From contig OY720345.1 of assembly GCA_963082975.1 (NCBI GenBank), positions 15,278,491 to 15,342,490 of the forward strand: a stretch of DNA of 64,000 bases, given 5' to 3'. Below, piece after piece: positions 32,100 through 45,529 of this stretch. The position numbers and the translations under genes are program-made. The notes beneath the pieces were generated by a model. That model was not told where the DNA came from. It did not search any database and saw only the letters and a list, made by a program, of their open reading frames with translations. How positions within the stretch are numbered: position 1 is the first letter of the stretch; every line of letters starts with the position of its first letter. The stretch is from Labia minor (Eukaryota > Arthropoda > Insecta > Dermaptera > Spongiphoridae).

Positions 32100-33000
32100 T
32101 CTCGGGGGCGCTAGCCCATTGGATAACTCTTACATGTACTGAGGAGCCAATTTTGAATTTGTTTCCATAACTCCACCCACACTCTCTCAAACAAATAAAT
32201 AAAAAATAAATATATACTCTGTCTATGAGTGTACAGTGATGGAAAAATGTAAACGCCATGAAGGCGGTTTTTTCAGATCACATTTTTTCGTTATTATACT
32301 TTAAATGTTTGATAAATAACTACAGTAAATTTGGTCTTTTCAAAGAAATATCATGATATTATTATAATTTGTAATCAATTTAATTAATAAAATCAGAGCA
32401 ATTTTAACTCACATTTATTCTTAATAGATTTTAGTACAAAAATATAACACAATAAAAAGAATACTTAATCACTTATAAGTAAAACTAATACATGTTAATG
32501 TAAAATAAAACTAAATTTAAATTATTTAAAAAATTATTATATTCCACACTCGCCTTGTAACTCATCGAAACCTACTAATTCTATAATTACCTTTCTTTCT
32601 TCTGTCTCCTTTATCAATGCTCCTTCTTCTTGACAGATGTGCTCTAAAAAATTACTTAATCTCACTAAATTCTATCATCTAGTTTAATATATTTCTCTAT
32701 AATCTCTTAAAATGAATATTATCAAAAGCAAAAAATTAATGAAAATCAATCATACTTTCTATAACGTTAAACATGATTTTAAATATTACAAATACATTTT
32801 GAAATTAATAAAATTTATAGATATTTGAAAATTACGTGATTCCTTATATTTGGTGACCTGTATTTACGTTATTTCATTATCATCAATGATGGAGAAGATA
32901 TTTAAATAACAACCGGGGTCGATAATCCCCTATTAGAAATTTTTTTTTCTAATCAGATTATCTTTTTTTTAGAAAAATAAAGATTCTAGTAGATAAATGA
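32100..33000. other. Intergenic DNA with tRNA-like and Tc1-like scraps
   Basis: 32106-32170 has GGCGCTAGCCCATTGGATAA, an A-box-like word. ACAGTGATGGAAAAATG near 32233 resembles a Tc1-type end. No gene is seen. Confidence 0.3.
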
Positions 33001-33008
33001 TATAAATA

Positions 33009-33412
33009 CAAGGGTAGGTCAATAATCCCGTGACTTTTTGAATTTCCCGTTTCTTAAATGAAATGACAAAACTGCTCCTGTCAGTAGGCAACTAACTATC
33101 AGCTGACTTAATTTCGAAATTTGAACAAGCTGGGCCTTTTAGTTTTTGTTTGACATCTATTAATAGCAGGCTACCTCGTGATTGGAGAAGAAAATGGAAA
33201 AAAGTGAATTACCATGAAGTTCCATGAATTGGGATAAGAATTGCTCCCTCATCCCCCTTATTCTTCGGACTTAGCCTCGATTGACTAATTCTTGTAAAAC
33301 CTGAAGAATTGGTTCGGTGGAAAGAAACTATAGAGCTCCAAGAAGACTACGTTGAAAAATAAACTAATTCTTTATTCAAAAACTTGTGTTTCATTCAAAA
33401 AGTCAAGGATAT
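33009..33412 (+). pseudogene. Mariner relic (M3)
   Basis: Starts AAGGGTAGGTCAATAATCCC and ends with AAAAAGTCAAGGATATAT. The + strand contains PHPPYSSDLASID-like sequence near 33250 and EEDYVEK-like sequence near 33340, the catalytic and C-terminal mariner landmarks. Strongly decayed. Confidence 0.55.
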
Positions 33413-33554
33413 ATTCGCCATTTCCTATTTTCTATCTTGGGAGTTAAAAATAATTTAAAAACACAATTTAAAATACTAAATATTCAATATTAATTCTTGT
33501 TGTATACATTTTATTTTACAATGAAGATTATGATTCAAAAATAGGCCGCCAATT

Positions 33555-33572
33555 CTAAAAGGTTGAGAAACG
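33555..33572. mobile_element. Solitary hAT-type end
   Basis: AAAGGTTGAGAAACGCTG is the inverse of CAGCGTTTCTCAACC, a common hAT terminal sequence. No partner end was found. Confidence 0.3.
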
Positions 33573-33599
33573 CTGAATTTGAATTTATGAATATTTTTG

Positions 33600-35600
33600 A
33601 CGGTCATCACACAATCACACGGAAAATGTCTTATAACTTTGATAATTTTATCAAATTAAAGTAGAATTTCAAATAACATGAATTTATAATTAATAAGATA
33701 GTCTTCTAGATAACAGTATACATTTTATAAATGTTCTAATATATGACAACATATTATTTATTAACTTAGATAAGTATTTATTTTTAGAAAATGTTAAAAA
33801 TCTAATAAGCGATTAATCAACATAGAAGAACTAAATATTTTAATATAATTTTTGAATCAATTTTTTTGAATAGATATATTTTTAAAATACTAATATCTTT
33901 TTTAGTTCATAAAACTCTCCTCTAGATAGCAGTATTGAGTTTATTTATTTTGCCAATAGATGTCGATAAAATAAATCAATAAATTGTACTGAAAATTTGA
34001 ATTTAAGATGTATGAAGTTTTAAAAAAATTAAACTTAAAAACTATTTTTAAAATTACTATTTTTGAAATACATAAATTATGTTAAAATCACTAATTATAC
34101 AGAGTACAATTATCAACTATTCATAATTTTTCATTAAAATTATTAAATTTAATTACCGGAAATAAATTTATTATATTATTAAAAAGTGTTAAATTAACAA
34201 TTAAATTAAAAAATTAATAGAGAGTGAGAGTTTTAAAAATATTATTATTACAAAACAATTATTATAAAACAAAATTTAAAAGATGAAGTGGATTGCATTT
34301 AGTTTCCTGATTTGTTCACTAGATGTCGATTGTATGATCTTAAAATACTTTTGAAAATGATATATAGGGATATATAATAATATTCAATCTTACATATATT
34401 TAAATTAGATTTTATTGTTAATTATGTATAATAATAATAATGTTTATAAATTAAAAAAAAAATATAGATACAAAAATATTTAAATTACGAGAAATACTTA
34501 TTGGCAATTGACTACTATTTTGGAGGTGGGGAGAGAAATTAGTGATGGTGATCAGGTGAAATTAATATGTAGTAAGCTGATATGAATGGATTCCTTTTTG
34601 TTATTCACAAGAGAGAGAAACAAATACACAAAATCATATTTATTTAAAAAACATAACATAAGTGCTTAAAGTCAATCACTTTGATGAGATGGTAACATGT
34701 TATTATCAATGTGCAAGGGATTTAACATCAATTAAAAAGAAATTGATTTCGTTTATCAACTTTACAAGCAAAATATTGAACCATCTATAAATACATTTAA
34801 ATTCTTGAAAAAATAATTTTTTTTATACTAAGTCTAATAAATATTTACATAGCGGCGGCATAAGACGCGTGTATTTGAGAATAAAAAATAATTAAATAAA
34901 ATATATTTCAAAAATCAAATTTATATATATATATATATATATACTAATCTGAACATAATAACATGTATTTAAATGAATGATTTGAGGATCATAACACATT
35001 AAAATATTATCGCTTAAATTTTAATCTATACTTATTAAGGTTGATAATCATAGACAAAAAAATGAAATAAATTTTTTTTTTTTCAATTTATTTTTATTTA
35101 ATTATTATGTGTAACTTGGAAAGTATCATTAAATTATTATTATCAATAAATAAACTGGATTATTTTTAATTCAAAATAATTTAAAATAAAAAAAAAAATT
35201 AAAATATAAATTATGATAAGAAAAAACTGTAATTCGTTGTACTATATGCATAGTAAATATAAACTATGAATACAATGTTGATTAGACTGAGTATATTTTA
35301 TAGTAAAAATTTTAGATTTTTTAACTAAATATGAAATAAAAAAATACAGAAATTATTTTTACAAATTAATATATAATATTTTAATTTTTAATTAAATAAA
35401 ATAATAAATAAATATAAATTTAATTTTACTTATGTATATTAAAACTTAATAATTGGATAATAAAAAAAAAAAAAAAAATTGAAGGGCTGAGAACAAATTT
35501 GATTGAATGTTTTTCTTTTCTTTTTCTATCTCTCTTTTTTCAACTCTTGTTGATGATTTATTGAATAAATTTTTGTTTTGAGAAATCAAATAAGCATAAG
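33600..35600. other. AT-rich DNA, no gene seen
   Basis: Contains a TA microsatellite (about 34921-34943) and long A/T homopolymers (35461-35478). No exon, RNA gene or transposon end was recognised. Confidence 0.5.
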
Positions 35601-35619
35601 ATAATTTATTTATTTTTTA

Positions 35620-35621
35620 AT

Positions 35622-35652
<31 letters not shown>

Positions 35653-35796
35653 GGGATCGAGAAAGAGATGAGAAATTTGTAGAGAACCCTTTTTCCTTAA
35701 TGGAAAGAAATTCATCTAAATTCGATTTGATCCTCTCTCTTTTTCATTCGGGTTTTGTTTCTTTCTCATTACTAAAATTCAAAATTTTTTTTTCTT

Positions 35797-35837
<41 letters not shown>

Positions 35838-36010
35838 AATATTAGTAATAATATTAGTATTAGTATTAGTAATAAGTTGTGTATGGGGCGGGCGGGGCTG
35901 CTGGGCATTGACGTTCAAACGGACACCGAGCCTTACGGGGAGGTGATGTTCTACTAAACATCGACCACCTCTCTTCTCTCTCTCTTTCGCTCCTGCATAT
36001 AAATTGGAAA
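35620..36010 (+). promoter_or_regulatory. GC-rich island between TA repeats, possible regulatory DNA
   Basis: Two TA microsatellites (about 35626-35652, 35803-35827) precede a 65-bp GC-rich word (GGGGCGGGCGGGGCTGCTGG near 35886) containing a TGACGT CRE-like site, then CT-rich sequence and TATAAATT at 35998. It stands out strongly from its surroundings. No convincing coding frame. Confidence 0.3.
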
Positions 36011-36689
36011 TTTTAAACTCGAACCAAGAATGAATATATCTATACTCTCTCTACACTCTACACACTGAGAATTTCTTTCTTTTTTTTTTTGTAATCTGTG
36101 TGTTACTATAATAGATGAAGACAAAAGAGGAACAAATTAAAGAATTTTTTTTTGCTTCTCTCCCGATCTTTTGGATGAATAGATAGACGAGGGAAGGGGG
36201 TAAAATAAAAATTTTTTTATGAAAAAAAAATATTTATAATCCCTAATAGAATAACGAATACTAGGAAAATTTACACTTTATTATGTAATAAATATTATTA
36301 CATACAATAATATTTATTTTATAAATTAATATTATTTTAATTTGAGTGTAGGAAAGTAGAAAAATGTGGGGGAAAACTACTAAATTTCGACCTCCTCTTT
36401 TTAAATTAACATAATATTCAATTTTTTGAGAGGTTCGAATGATGTTTTAAGATTAAATTGTAATTTTTTGCTTTATATTTGTTTTTATTAATTTTACATA
36501 CAAATATATATACCCTGGATATATGTTTTCATGGTTACCTCTAGAAATGGATATTTTTTTTTTAGCCAAATTAAATTATTAATCTTTCAATTGATTTTTT
36601 TTTTTATATAAATTATTTAATGAACTAAAAATAATTTATCTTAGAAAATAATCTATTTATTTCTTAAATTTTCGATTCCTTTAATTATA

Positions 36690-37010
36690 TTTCTATCCTG
36701 ATTCATCTGAGCATCCAGTTGCTATTATTTCATTGTTTTTCAATGGACATGTTAGTCTTCCACCAATGGTTTTTCTTATATTCATTAAAGTTTATGTGTG
36801 AGTATATTTAGGTCGTGTTAATTGGTTACCGGGTATTAGTAAATTATGATAATTAAATAGAAAACTCGCTTGCTCTTTAAATTTTGACAGACGATTGCTT
36901 GCTTGCTGTCTGTTCAATGCCTTGGCATCGCATGCACCGGCAGATTGACAGTTGAGAGTTGATAAAAAAGCCCCTGACAAATAGGCAACCCGCAATTCTC
37001 ATTTTAACAT
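36690..37010. other. Composition island, possible conserved non-coding DNA
   Basis: Balanced composition with TGACAGACGATTGCTTGC-type words, CATCGCATGCACC and TTGACAGTTGAG. The open minus-strand stretch here lacks domain features. Confidence 0.25.
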
Positions 37011-37175
37011 TTAATTTTAAATTTTTTTTTTTATATTAAATAATTAATAATTAAATGCATTTTTCTTGAATTTATTGATATTTAGAACACCGCGATTATA
37101 ATATATATTTTATATACATTATATTTTTGGTATCCATTGGAGGTAGAAGTGTTACTGTTTATATATTCTTATTAT

Positions 37176-37444
37176 CAGTGATGTATTGGTAAAATGAGAA
37201 GTAAGGGAACGCATAGTGGGAGCAAAAAAAAGTCCTATTTTCAGCAAACTAATTTTTTTCCATATTAATTTTTATTTTTCCTTATTCTTACTATACAAAA
37301 TATTAACAAACACAAAAACAGAAATTCTAATAGTAGATTTAAGTGGGAGTTGTTGGGACATGATAAAGTACTGGAACGCGTTCCGGTTCTGAAAAAAGGT
37401 AAGGGAACGTCGTTTCCCCACGTTCCCCTCCCAATACACCACTG
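37176..37444. mobile_element. hAT-type MITE, 269 bp
   Basis: Ends CAGTGATGTATTGG and the inverse of CAGTGGTGTATTGG, with GGGAACG/CGTTCCC subterminal motifs. Exact 8-bp flanks CTTATTAT (37168-37175, 37445-37452). Confidence 0.85.
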
Positions 37445-38219
37445 CTTATTATGCAGAATGTAAACAAATATTTTTGTATATTAAACATATTATAGTGCAT
37501 TTTAGTCTTCATTTATTCTATAAATATTTTTAAAACTTTTCTCATATTAGATAGATTTCATTGAAATAATATTTCTGTTTGTTTCTTCATCAATCGAGTT
37601 AATGTCGAAGTGTGTTCCCAGCTTTCCTCCCTCCTCTCTATTCGAAAGATAAATTATATATTATTTATTTATAATTTTTTTTTTTTTTATAAAATGTATA
37701 AGTATATAAAATTTCATTTTATTATTAAATAATAATAAAAAATAAATAAGTATGGATTTTGAAATTTTTTTCTTTTTAATGAACTTAATATTTTATAAAT
37801 TTTTTAAATGAAATATTGAAAAAGAGATATTATTCTAAAAAAATAGTAAATAAATAATTTAATTGAATTAAATTCATGAATTATTTAAAACCCAATTATT
37901 ATTGGATTTAATACTTAAGAATATTAATTTTTTTTAAGTATATAAAGTATTAAAATGAATTTAAAAAAAAAAAAATCTACTTAAAATTTTTTTTTATAAA
38001 TCTATAATTTGAAAATATAAAATAAAAACAAACAAACACATGATATGACGGTGAAAAATAGAATATGGGTGGGTGGTGGATGAAAGCGGCATCCACTGGC
38101 ACTGACACACTGTTTATTTCGCCTTCCCTCTCTCTCTTTCTCCACCCCTGTCTGTTATTTCTTTTCCCTTTCTCCAATTTTATATATATATATATATATA
38201 ATAAGAAAGCTAGCTCTAG

Positions 38220-38303
38220 AGCAGTAGCAGTAGTAGTAATAGCAGGAGCAGGAGCAGCAGCAACAGCAACAGCAGCAGCAGCAGCATCAGCAGCACACCA
38301 CAA
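38220..38303 (+). repeat. CAG/GCA trinucleotide tract ending at a donor-like site
   Basis: Imperfect AGCAGTAGCAG... grading into GCAACAGCAACAGCAGCAGC, ending CACACCACAA before GTAAGC at 38304. It could be the end of a 5' exon (untranslated, or coding Ala/Gln/Ser repeats) of a gene whose other exons are not visible. Downstream is the CpG-rich island. Confidence 0.35.
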
Positions 38304-38349
38304 GTAAGCAACATGGCCCAGTCAAGTGCCACTGCTTGAGTGTTATTAG

Positions 38350-38600
38350 TTGTCTAGACGTGCGCCAGGGGGCTCCGCCCAGGGGGCGTGACCAGTGGCT
38401 TCGATCCAAAATAGTTGAACCAATCCGAGAGCTGGTAACATCGACATTAGGGCTGATGAATGACGCACGCGCATCCCGCAGATGCATTCAAGAAGCAGCA
38501 TCGTTCACAACCCCCATCAAGCCTATAAAGAACGGCTCGTTCACCTCTAATGTCATTCTGGCAATATTATCGTTCAACTTTCGTGGTCAGCCCTAGGAAT
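38350..38600 (+). promoter_or_regulatory. CpG-rich promoter-like island with two CTCF-like motifs
   Basis: GCGCCAGGGGGC (38362-38373) and CGCCCAGGGGGCG (near 38376-38388) fit the core CTCF motif. A CCAAT box (AACCAATCC), TGACGCACGCGC and TATAAAG (38524-38530) follow in that order. The 86-codon frame across it is unsupported by domains or splice context, so I read it as regulatory. Confidence 0.45.
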
Positions 38601-39259
38601 TGCCCTTTGCAGTTATGTGAATATAAAAAAATCCCTTATATCTCAGATTAATTTCAAAATTGTTATTTAGTGTTATATGGATGAAGGGAGGATCATTTCC
38701 AATTTACTGTGGAACATATACTTTTTTTTTTTATAAAAGTTTTTAAACCAATTTAAATTTCATCTCTGTGGTTATTATTATTATTATTATTAATAATAAT
38801 AAAAAATTATTTTTCACATTTCCTTCCGACTTATTTTTTAAGAATTTTTGAAAGTGTATTTTTAAAAATAAAAATATTTTTTTCAACTTGTGCTATTTAC
38901 CTACCTAACAGGCTTTATTTCGAAAAAAATATATATTTGTCCAGAATTATGTAAATAGCCTCAAAGTATAATATTGTCTGTTTGGTCTTTAAACACCAAA
39001 TAATTTAGTTTTCTAAATTTCTAAATAAAACTTAAAAATTTAAAAATAATAAAAAAATAAGAAATGATATATATACGAAAATATATTTTAAAATTTGTTA
39101 TTTCCTATTTTTATTTATTTAAATGAAATTTAATAATAATAGGTATATAATTATATATTTGAAATTTATAAAAAAAAAATCTTATGAAATATAAATAGAT
39201 TCTTTTGAATTTTCTACAAATACTTCAATCATTTTCAATCACTAAATCGATTTAGTATT

Positions 39260-39500
39260 TTTTTGAGAACAGAAGGGTTTCTGCCAATTCCAAACTTCCA
39301 TCTTCCACTACCCTTCAAATCAAATTGAATGGGACAGGTGGTAGATGGAAATGTCTGAAGTGTTCTATAGTATCTACTATTTCTCAACTGGTTTAGAGTT
39401 TAGATGTGGAATTGTTTAGAAATAGTTACCTTATTCAATCTTTATCTAAAAATTATTATTTTATTTTAGTGAATTTAAGGTAGAAGGGAGGAAACAATAA
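39260..39500. other. Composition island, possible regulatory DNA
   Basis: Contains TGGGACAGGTGGTAG (E-box CAGGTG) and is less AT-rich than its flanks. No frame or repeat was recognised. Confidence 0.25.
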
Positions 39501-39617
39501 TTGCTTTGTTTCATTAATGTTTAAAGGGCTAAATTATATATATATTCTTCAGTTACTAAATCAGATTTCTTTTTTAATTCAAAATAATCATATGAAATGT
39601 ATAAAGATCTTCCTTAT

Positions 39618-39656
<39 letters not shown>

Positions 39657-40540
39657 AAAAAGGTTAAGAGATATAGTTAAATTAAAAGTATAGATTATAA
39701 ATATAAACTATCACTTGGCACATATTATATTTCAAATAAATACTCACACAATTTAAAAGTAAATTATCAATTTGATGATTCAGACATGAGATAAATAGCA
39801 AAAGAGACTTAATTTTGAATTTTAAAGAATTTTTTCTAAAAATTTTATGCATATATAAGTATAATAATTGGAAAATAAATAAAAAAAAGCAAATTTGAAA
39901 AGTAATTATTAAATCTATATCTATATATCTATATATAAGTTATGATATGTATGAATATAATTCATTTAATCAAAAAATAAAAATAATTTAAAGATATCTT
40001 CAAAAATATTTGACTTACACATCTCTCAAATATTTTATATATGAAATAAAACTTATATAAAAATAATTAAAAAAAAAATTGATGTAATTTTTATGGAAAT
40101 CAAAAAAAGATGAATTAATGACAGAATATGAGCAATTAATATGATTGATTCATTCTTTTACATTTTATACTTTAATATTTAAACATATTACTTAAAATAT
40201 AATACTTAACAATAAGTATAATATAGTATATATGACCAACAAAATAAAATATATTTTAATAAACATTATTTTAAAATCCATATCAAATAATAGTGAATTA
40301 AAATTTCATTTATATAAATATATTAGTACCTTAACCAATATTAAAATTTGAAAATATAAAATAAATTATAAAGAGATCCTATTTTAAAAAAATAATATTA
40401 TAAAATTATTTATTTTTAAATAAATATAATAATTCTTCATAAATTATGATAAACATAGTATTGTGTCGCCAATTATAATTGTAATAATACATTAAATTAA
40501 AAAATAAATTTTATCATTTAGAAGATTAACCTATATATAC

Positions 40541-40571
<31 letters not shown>

Positions 40572-41390
40572 TAACATAATTATACAAAGTTAATAGTTTA
40601 GTCTATAATCGATGTATAATTATTATTTATTTAATTAATTTTTAATCTCTTATATCCAAACCGAACTTATAATAAAGTAAAAAACAGAAAATTAGTAGAG
40701 CCCTCTGGTGGCCAAATGATAAAACATGGAAGCTAAATAAAATATTAATGGATTTATATGCAAAATTTAATAATTTTTATCTCGTAAACTAGAAGCGACC
40801 GCCACATATTACTTAAGGAAAGTTTGTTTTGAATCAAAAAGGGAATCCACTGGTAAAGTTTAATCCAAATCTATTATATATCGATTAGACTAAACAATTA
40901 CCTTATACAATATCTTAATCTTTAATATAATATGTATTTTATATATTTATTTTCAAAAATATTAATATTAATAGGTTCTTTATTTTTTTTTACTTACACT
41001 ATAAAAATATTAGAATCCCAATTTGAAAAAAAATTAGATATTGGTCTCCTAGAAATCTAATGGAGATTTTTTTATCAAATATTTTTATTCTTAATTCTGA
41101 TTGTTTTCTTCTTTGAATTTAAATGGAATTCTTTTAGATTAAAAAAATCCCGATAATAATAATTAGAATTATTATTATAATGCATTATTATAATAGATAC
41201 ACCTACAACTTGTTTATACTTTTTTTTTATAACATTTGAACAAAAATTATTTTTAATTGTTCACTTAAAATTGTAATTAATAATTCGGCTGATTATGAAA
41301 TTATTAATTAAAGACTGGACGGGAAATCTTTTATTTTATTTTTTTTTATATTTAGTAAGTAAAAGTATAATGCATGGAGTAAAAGTGTTT
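39500..41390. other. AT-rich DNA with TA microsatellites, no gene seen
   Basis: TA runs lie at about 39619-39652 and 40546-40570. One dispersed repeat copy (40686-40925) is described separately. No exon was found. Confidence 0.5.
40686..40925 (+). repeat. Dispersed 240-bp repeat, copy 1
   Basis: Matches 46075-46305: AGAGCCCTCTGGTGGCCAAA against GGAGCCCTGTGCTGGTCAAA, then ATAAAACATGG.AGCTAAATA and GGTAAA.TTTAATCCAA. Unknown non-coding family. Confidence 0.6.
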
Positions 41391-41399
41391 AATTGGTAG

Positions 41400-41800
41400 G
41401 TCATATGTATAAATATATGATGATTAGTTGAGCCAAATAGATGAGAGGGCAAAAAAAAAAAAAAAAAAAAGAGAAATATAAAACTAGAGAGAAAGAGAGA
41501 GAGAGAGGGAAAAAGTAATGTGTCAATTTAAATGCATAGGGCCAACCAAACACCAACCAGGGAGGGAGCGAATGGGAAATAAAAGGGATGAAACCTGGGG
41601 GAGATAGGATAGACACAACCCTCGCTTGCTCTGCTACTGGGGGTATTTTTTTTTTTTTCAAGGGATTCAATGATTTTTTTTTCAAGAAGAGGATAAAAAG
41701 GAAGCAGAAGAAGAAATTGGGGGAGGGGTATAAGAGAGAGAGAGAGAGAGAAAGAGAGAAAGAGATAAGGAAGCAAACAATGCGCGATCAACCACTCGCA
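41400..41800. other. Purine-rich low-complexity block
   Basis: GAGAGAGA- and GAAGAAG-rich + strand with poly(A) and short GC-balanced words. The frames on both strands are low-complexity artefacts. Confidence 0.5.
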
Positions 41801-42010
41801 TTTTTCGTTTTTCTCTTCACATTCTTTTCCGGTTGTATTTTTATATCACCAAAATTTTTTTTTATTTTTTTAAAAGAAAAACTAAGTTTGTATTATTTCA
41901 TAGAAATTTAATAAAATAAATTTTTTAATTAAACATTTTAATTATATTTTATTATATTTATATTAGTATAGTAACTAATGAAATAAATAATTTGATAAAA
42001 GAACCTTTTA

Positions 42011-42245
42011 TGTACATCCCATGTAAGAACAGGGCCTATCAAGTCGGTACATACAAATGATGAGGTGTCCTATGATCAGTAGAACGCGTCCTATCAACCT
42101 TTACCTTGATTTTCTTAAATGAAGGCGCTAGTAGCTTCCTAATTTTGATCTAAGAGGCGGGATTCAATCCGCTTCATAAATTCCCTTGCCAAGCCCGGGA
42201 CTTGAACCCGGGACCACGAATGGAAATACCTGTGGTGCCTTATAA
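42011..42245 (-). repeat. tRNA-derived SINE (family S), copy 2
   Basis: The minus strand has a clean B box, CCCGGGTTCAAGTCCCGGG, preceded by a decayed tRNA-like head. The body GGTAAAGGTTGATAGGACGC and ACTGATCATAGGACACCTCA is shared with 26757-27035. Confidence 0.7.
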
Positions 42246-42505
42246 TCATTTAATTCTTTTACTTTATATTTTAAATTATTTTTCTTTCTGAGATTGATTG
42301 CTTCATTTATATCAATTGATATATCTTGAAATCAATTGAATACAAATGAATTGAAATATTGAATCATGACACATTTTATTTCAATTTTAATTTCTTTCTA
42401 ATCTTTTTTTTTTAATATTATACTACAATTATTTATACCAATTTTCATCATTTTTTTAGATTTTTTTTTTATCCTATACATAATTTTCAAAATTAAAAAA
42501 AAATA

Positions 42506-43135
42506 AGTTGACCTGTGGCCAGGTCCGAACCGACCGACAGTTTGAAGTAAATTAATTTCCAGCTACAGAAACAATTTCAAATAATTTTAATATATCTATT
42601 AATGTAATAAAAAACAGATAGGCATATAACATAAATATTTTTAATTGTATTTTATTTATAATATATATGTAAGGCATGGCATGTCATGAATGGCTGGGTG
42701 ACGTAATATAATTTTAAATTAAGAAAAAAACTAATAAAGATATTTTTCTCGAGAATAAAACCACCACAAAGTGCATGATTCGTGGTGATATGTAAAAAAT
42801 CTCCTTATGTGAAATTTGGTGCGAAAATAACCCTTACCTTCCTAACGCCGATCGCTAATACTACCACTTCCGGTTTCCGGATTTGCACCAAAAGTTGATC
42901 AATTCATCCCACTGATGCATTAAGTAAATATACCACATTTCATCAAAATCCGATCGGCCGTTCAGGCTGTACACATCTATACGGACGGACGGACAGACAT
43001 CATGCTAAAAATACTTTTTTTCTGTTAAGAAAATGCATGATTCGTGGAGATATGTAAAAATCTCCACATGTGAAATTTGGTGTGAAAACAATACCTCCCT
43101 TACTATCGTCGGTCGGTAAAAATGAAAATTTTACA
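42506..43135. repeat. Composite repeat: foldback arm plus retroelement 3' region
   Basis: 42506-42606 equals one arm of the 2517-2783 foldback. 42775-43135 has CATCAAAATCCGATCGGCCG, GGACGGACGGACAGACATC and, inverted, the ACGATAGTAAGGGAGGTATT motif of 2090-2516. CATGATTCGTGG.GATATGTAA occurs twice (about 42773 and 43033). Confidence 0.55.
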
Positions 43136-43139
43136 AAAA

Positions 43140-44915
43140 AATAAAAATATTTCTATAAAAATATGTTTTTATCTATCTATATTATATTCCAATATAAATA
43201 TAAATATAAAACTTGGTTACTGAAAATAAGAATTATTTTTTTAAATGTGAAGATATATATGGGAGTTGAATACACCTTTTTATTATACTACTGCCACTCA
43301 CGAGAATTCTGAAATTGTTCTGGAATATAGGATACTTTCTTAAAAGAAGAAAAACATTCTGATAATAAATTTACATCTATTTTGAAAAAAAAAAATATTT
43401 CAAATAGCATTTTGAATTATTTTATGTTGAAGTTATTTTAACGCTAAGTAATCAACTATTTATTTTTTTAAAAATAGATTTAAACTATAGTTCAGGAATA
43501 AATAAAGACAAAGTATATTTTATATAAATAAATAAATAGCTTATTTATTCCTTTAATAATGAAAATTATTAAGTGATTTATAATGATATAATTTAGAGAA
43601 AAAAAAAAAAAAAAAATCAAAATTTGTATTCACATGTAAAATATAGGAAATAGAAAATTGTTTATTTTTCGAATTGTTTGTTTTTCGAATAAATTTAAAT
43701 TTATTTAAATAAGTTTAAATTTAGAACTTAATTTGCTCACTAGATTATATAAATAATACTATACAAAAGTCTTAAATAATTAATGTAACTACATACTTAT
43801 TAAAAGGATTAGATTTTTTTATTATAACTTTAGAAATTTTTATTATAACTTTAGCAACATTTAGTGCATTAATAAATTGCATTAGTAATCATTAATGAAT
43901 ATAAAAAAATATAAAATATATAAATATAAATAATAAAATGATTATATAAAAAATATATAAATTTATATGACAAAATAGTTGAATTAATTTTTTAAGGATA
44001 TATTCCATTTTATTTTATTTCAATTACAATAATAAAATATTATAACAAATTATTGATTTATAAAATAATGATATAATATTATTGAATGATGTGATATAAT
44101 AATTAAATATTATAATATATATATATATGTCTTTAGAGAAAGAGAGAAATTTAATTTTAAAAAATAAACCTAAAAACTTTAATTTCCTATTATTTAATGT
44201 TGATACGTTTAATAATAATATTTTAATTATAGTACATAGTTTGGAATTAATTAAACAAAAAATCATCGATTTTCATCATTGAAATTAATATTTTTAATTG
44301 CTATATATATATTGGTATATATATTGATAAGTTATTAAGATTTTTTTTTCTCTTACTTGGAATAATTTAATATAAACAATATTAATTGAATTCTATTGAA
44401 CTAATTTAAAAATATACATTTATTTATTTTATTTTAATTATATTCCAAAATATTTCTAATATAATATGAGATCATTTATAATAATTTTTTTAAAGCAATA
44501 ATAATAGTTTTCTTAATCGATAAGCCATTCTACTGATTCTTTCTAAGGATAAAATAAAAAAATAAATAAAAGGAAATATTTATTTATTTTATTAGTAAGT
44601 ATTTAGTTTGAGTTGCCTAGTGAATAAGACAAGACATCAAATTGGCTGCTAAGTAAGTAATTTATAATGATTGTATCAATTTCTTTTAATTATTACGATA
44701 ATTAATCATTGTTATTGGTATTCTATACTGTAAATATAATTTTATTATATTATATATTTAGAGAGAGAGATTTATTTGTATTCTGGTGAGGAGAGGGCAT
44801 ATGTTTTTCTATCACTATACCTATAAAATATTTTAAAATAGAAAAGTTATGCATTAATTTAATTAATATATAAGAAAAAAATATTAATTTGCTATTTATT
44901 AATGAGAATTCATCA
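43140..44915. other. AT-rich DNA, no gene seen
   Basis: Homopolymers and TA-rich words only; no exon, RNA gene or recognised mobile element. Confidence 0.5.
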
Positions 44916-44922
44916 TATTTTT

Positions 44923-45033
44923 ACTATCTCGCCAGAGATAGTATTGCGATCATGAAAATTTTCGATGTTGAGATTTTGATGTTTTTATACGTTTTGAAGG
45001 TTCCTGAATCATTTTCACTAAGGTTGAGAAAAA

Positions 45034-45071
<38 letters not shown>

Positions 45072-45520
45072 TGTGTATGTATGTAGACAAGATTACGCAA
45101 AAACGGTTTGAGCTAGAATGATGAAATTTGGTACATGGACATTATTCAAAATTCATAGTTTTCTATCAACTTTTGAGAAATGTAGCTCAACCGGAAGAGG
45201 ATCATTCATTTTTTCCTCCAAAGTGACCGTAAAAATAAAGAAATATGTTTGATAATTTTTCACATGATTAAAAATTGTATAAAACTGCTATATATAGAAT
45301 TTCAGCTTGATTGATTTGCTGAAAGTACCAGAATTAATTTTTTAACACTGCAAATCTCACGCGCCAACACGTGCCATGGTGCCATCAATAAAAAGCCAAA
45401 CATGCGCTAGTTTAATATTTATTATTTATAATTTATAATTAATTAAATTTAATTTAAATATAATATATTATGTTATTTAATCCAATTCAAATTGCGAGAT
45501 AGTCGAGTGGAGACACTCCA
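44923..45520 (+). mobile_element. Helentron/HINE-like element H, copy 1
   Basis: Starts with a perfect hairpin ACTATCTC-GCCA-GAGATAGT and ends GCGAGATAGTCGAGTGGAGA-CACTCCA, giving ACTATCTCGC/GCGAGATAGT terminal inverted repeats and a 3' stem GAGTG-GAGA-CACTC. An internal GT microsatellite and the phrase AAAACGGTTTGAGCTAGAAT are shared by the family. Non-coding. Confidence 0.7.
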
Positions 45521-45529
45521 GCTAATTTA

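Noticed and set aside
37977-38303. Overlapping frames rich in Ala/Ala-Thr on both strands
   Set aside because: They are read through a trinucleotide tract and TA repeat. No signal, domain or consistent splice context.
38287-38596. Open frames across the CpG-rich island on both strands
   Set aside because: Neither shows a domain or exon borders. Promoter motifs explain the composition better.
41401-41911. Several overlapping 90-110 codon frames
   Set aside because: They are low-complexity purine/pyrimidine tract artefacts on both strands.
42190-42225. A genuine tRNA gene at the B box GGGTTCAAGTCCCGGG
   Set aside because: No cloverleaf can be closed: the A box and acceptor stem are missing, and the sequence recurs as a dispersed SINE body.
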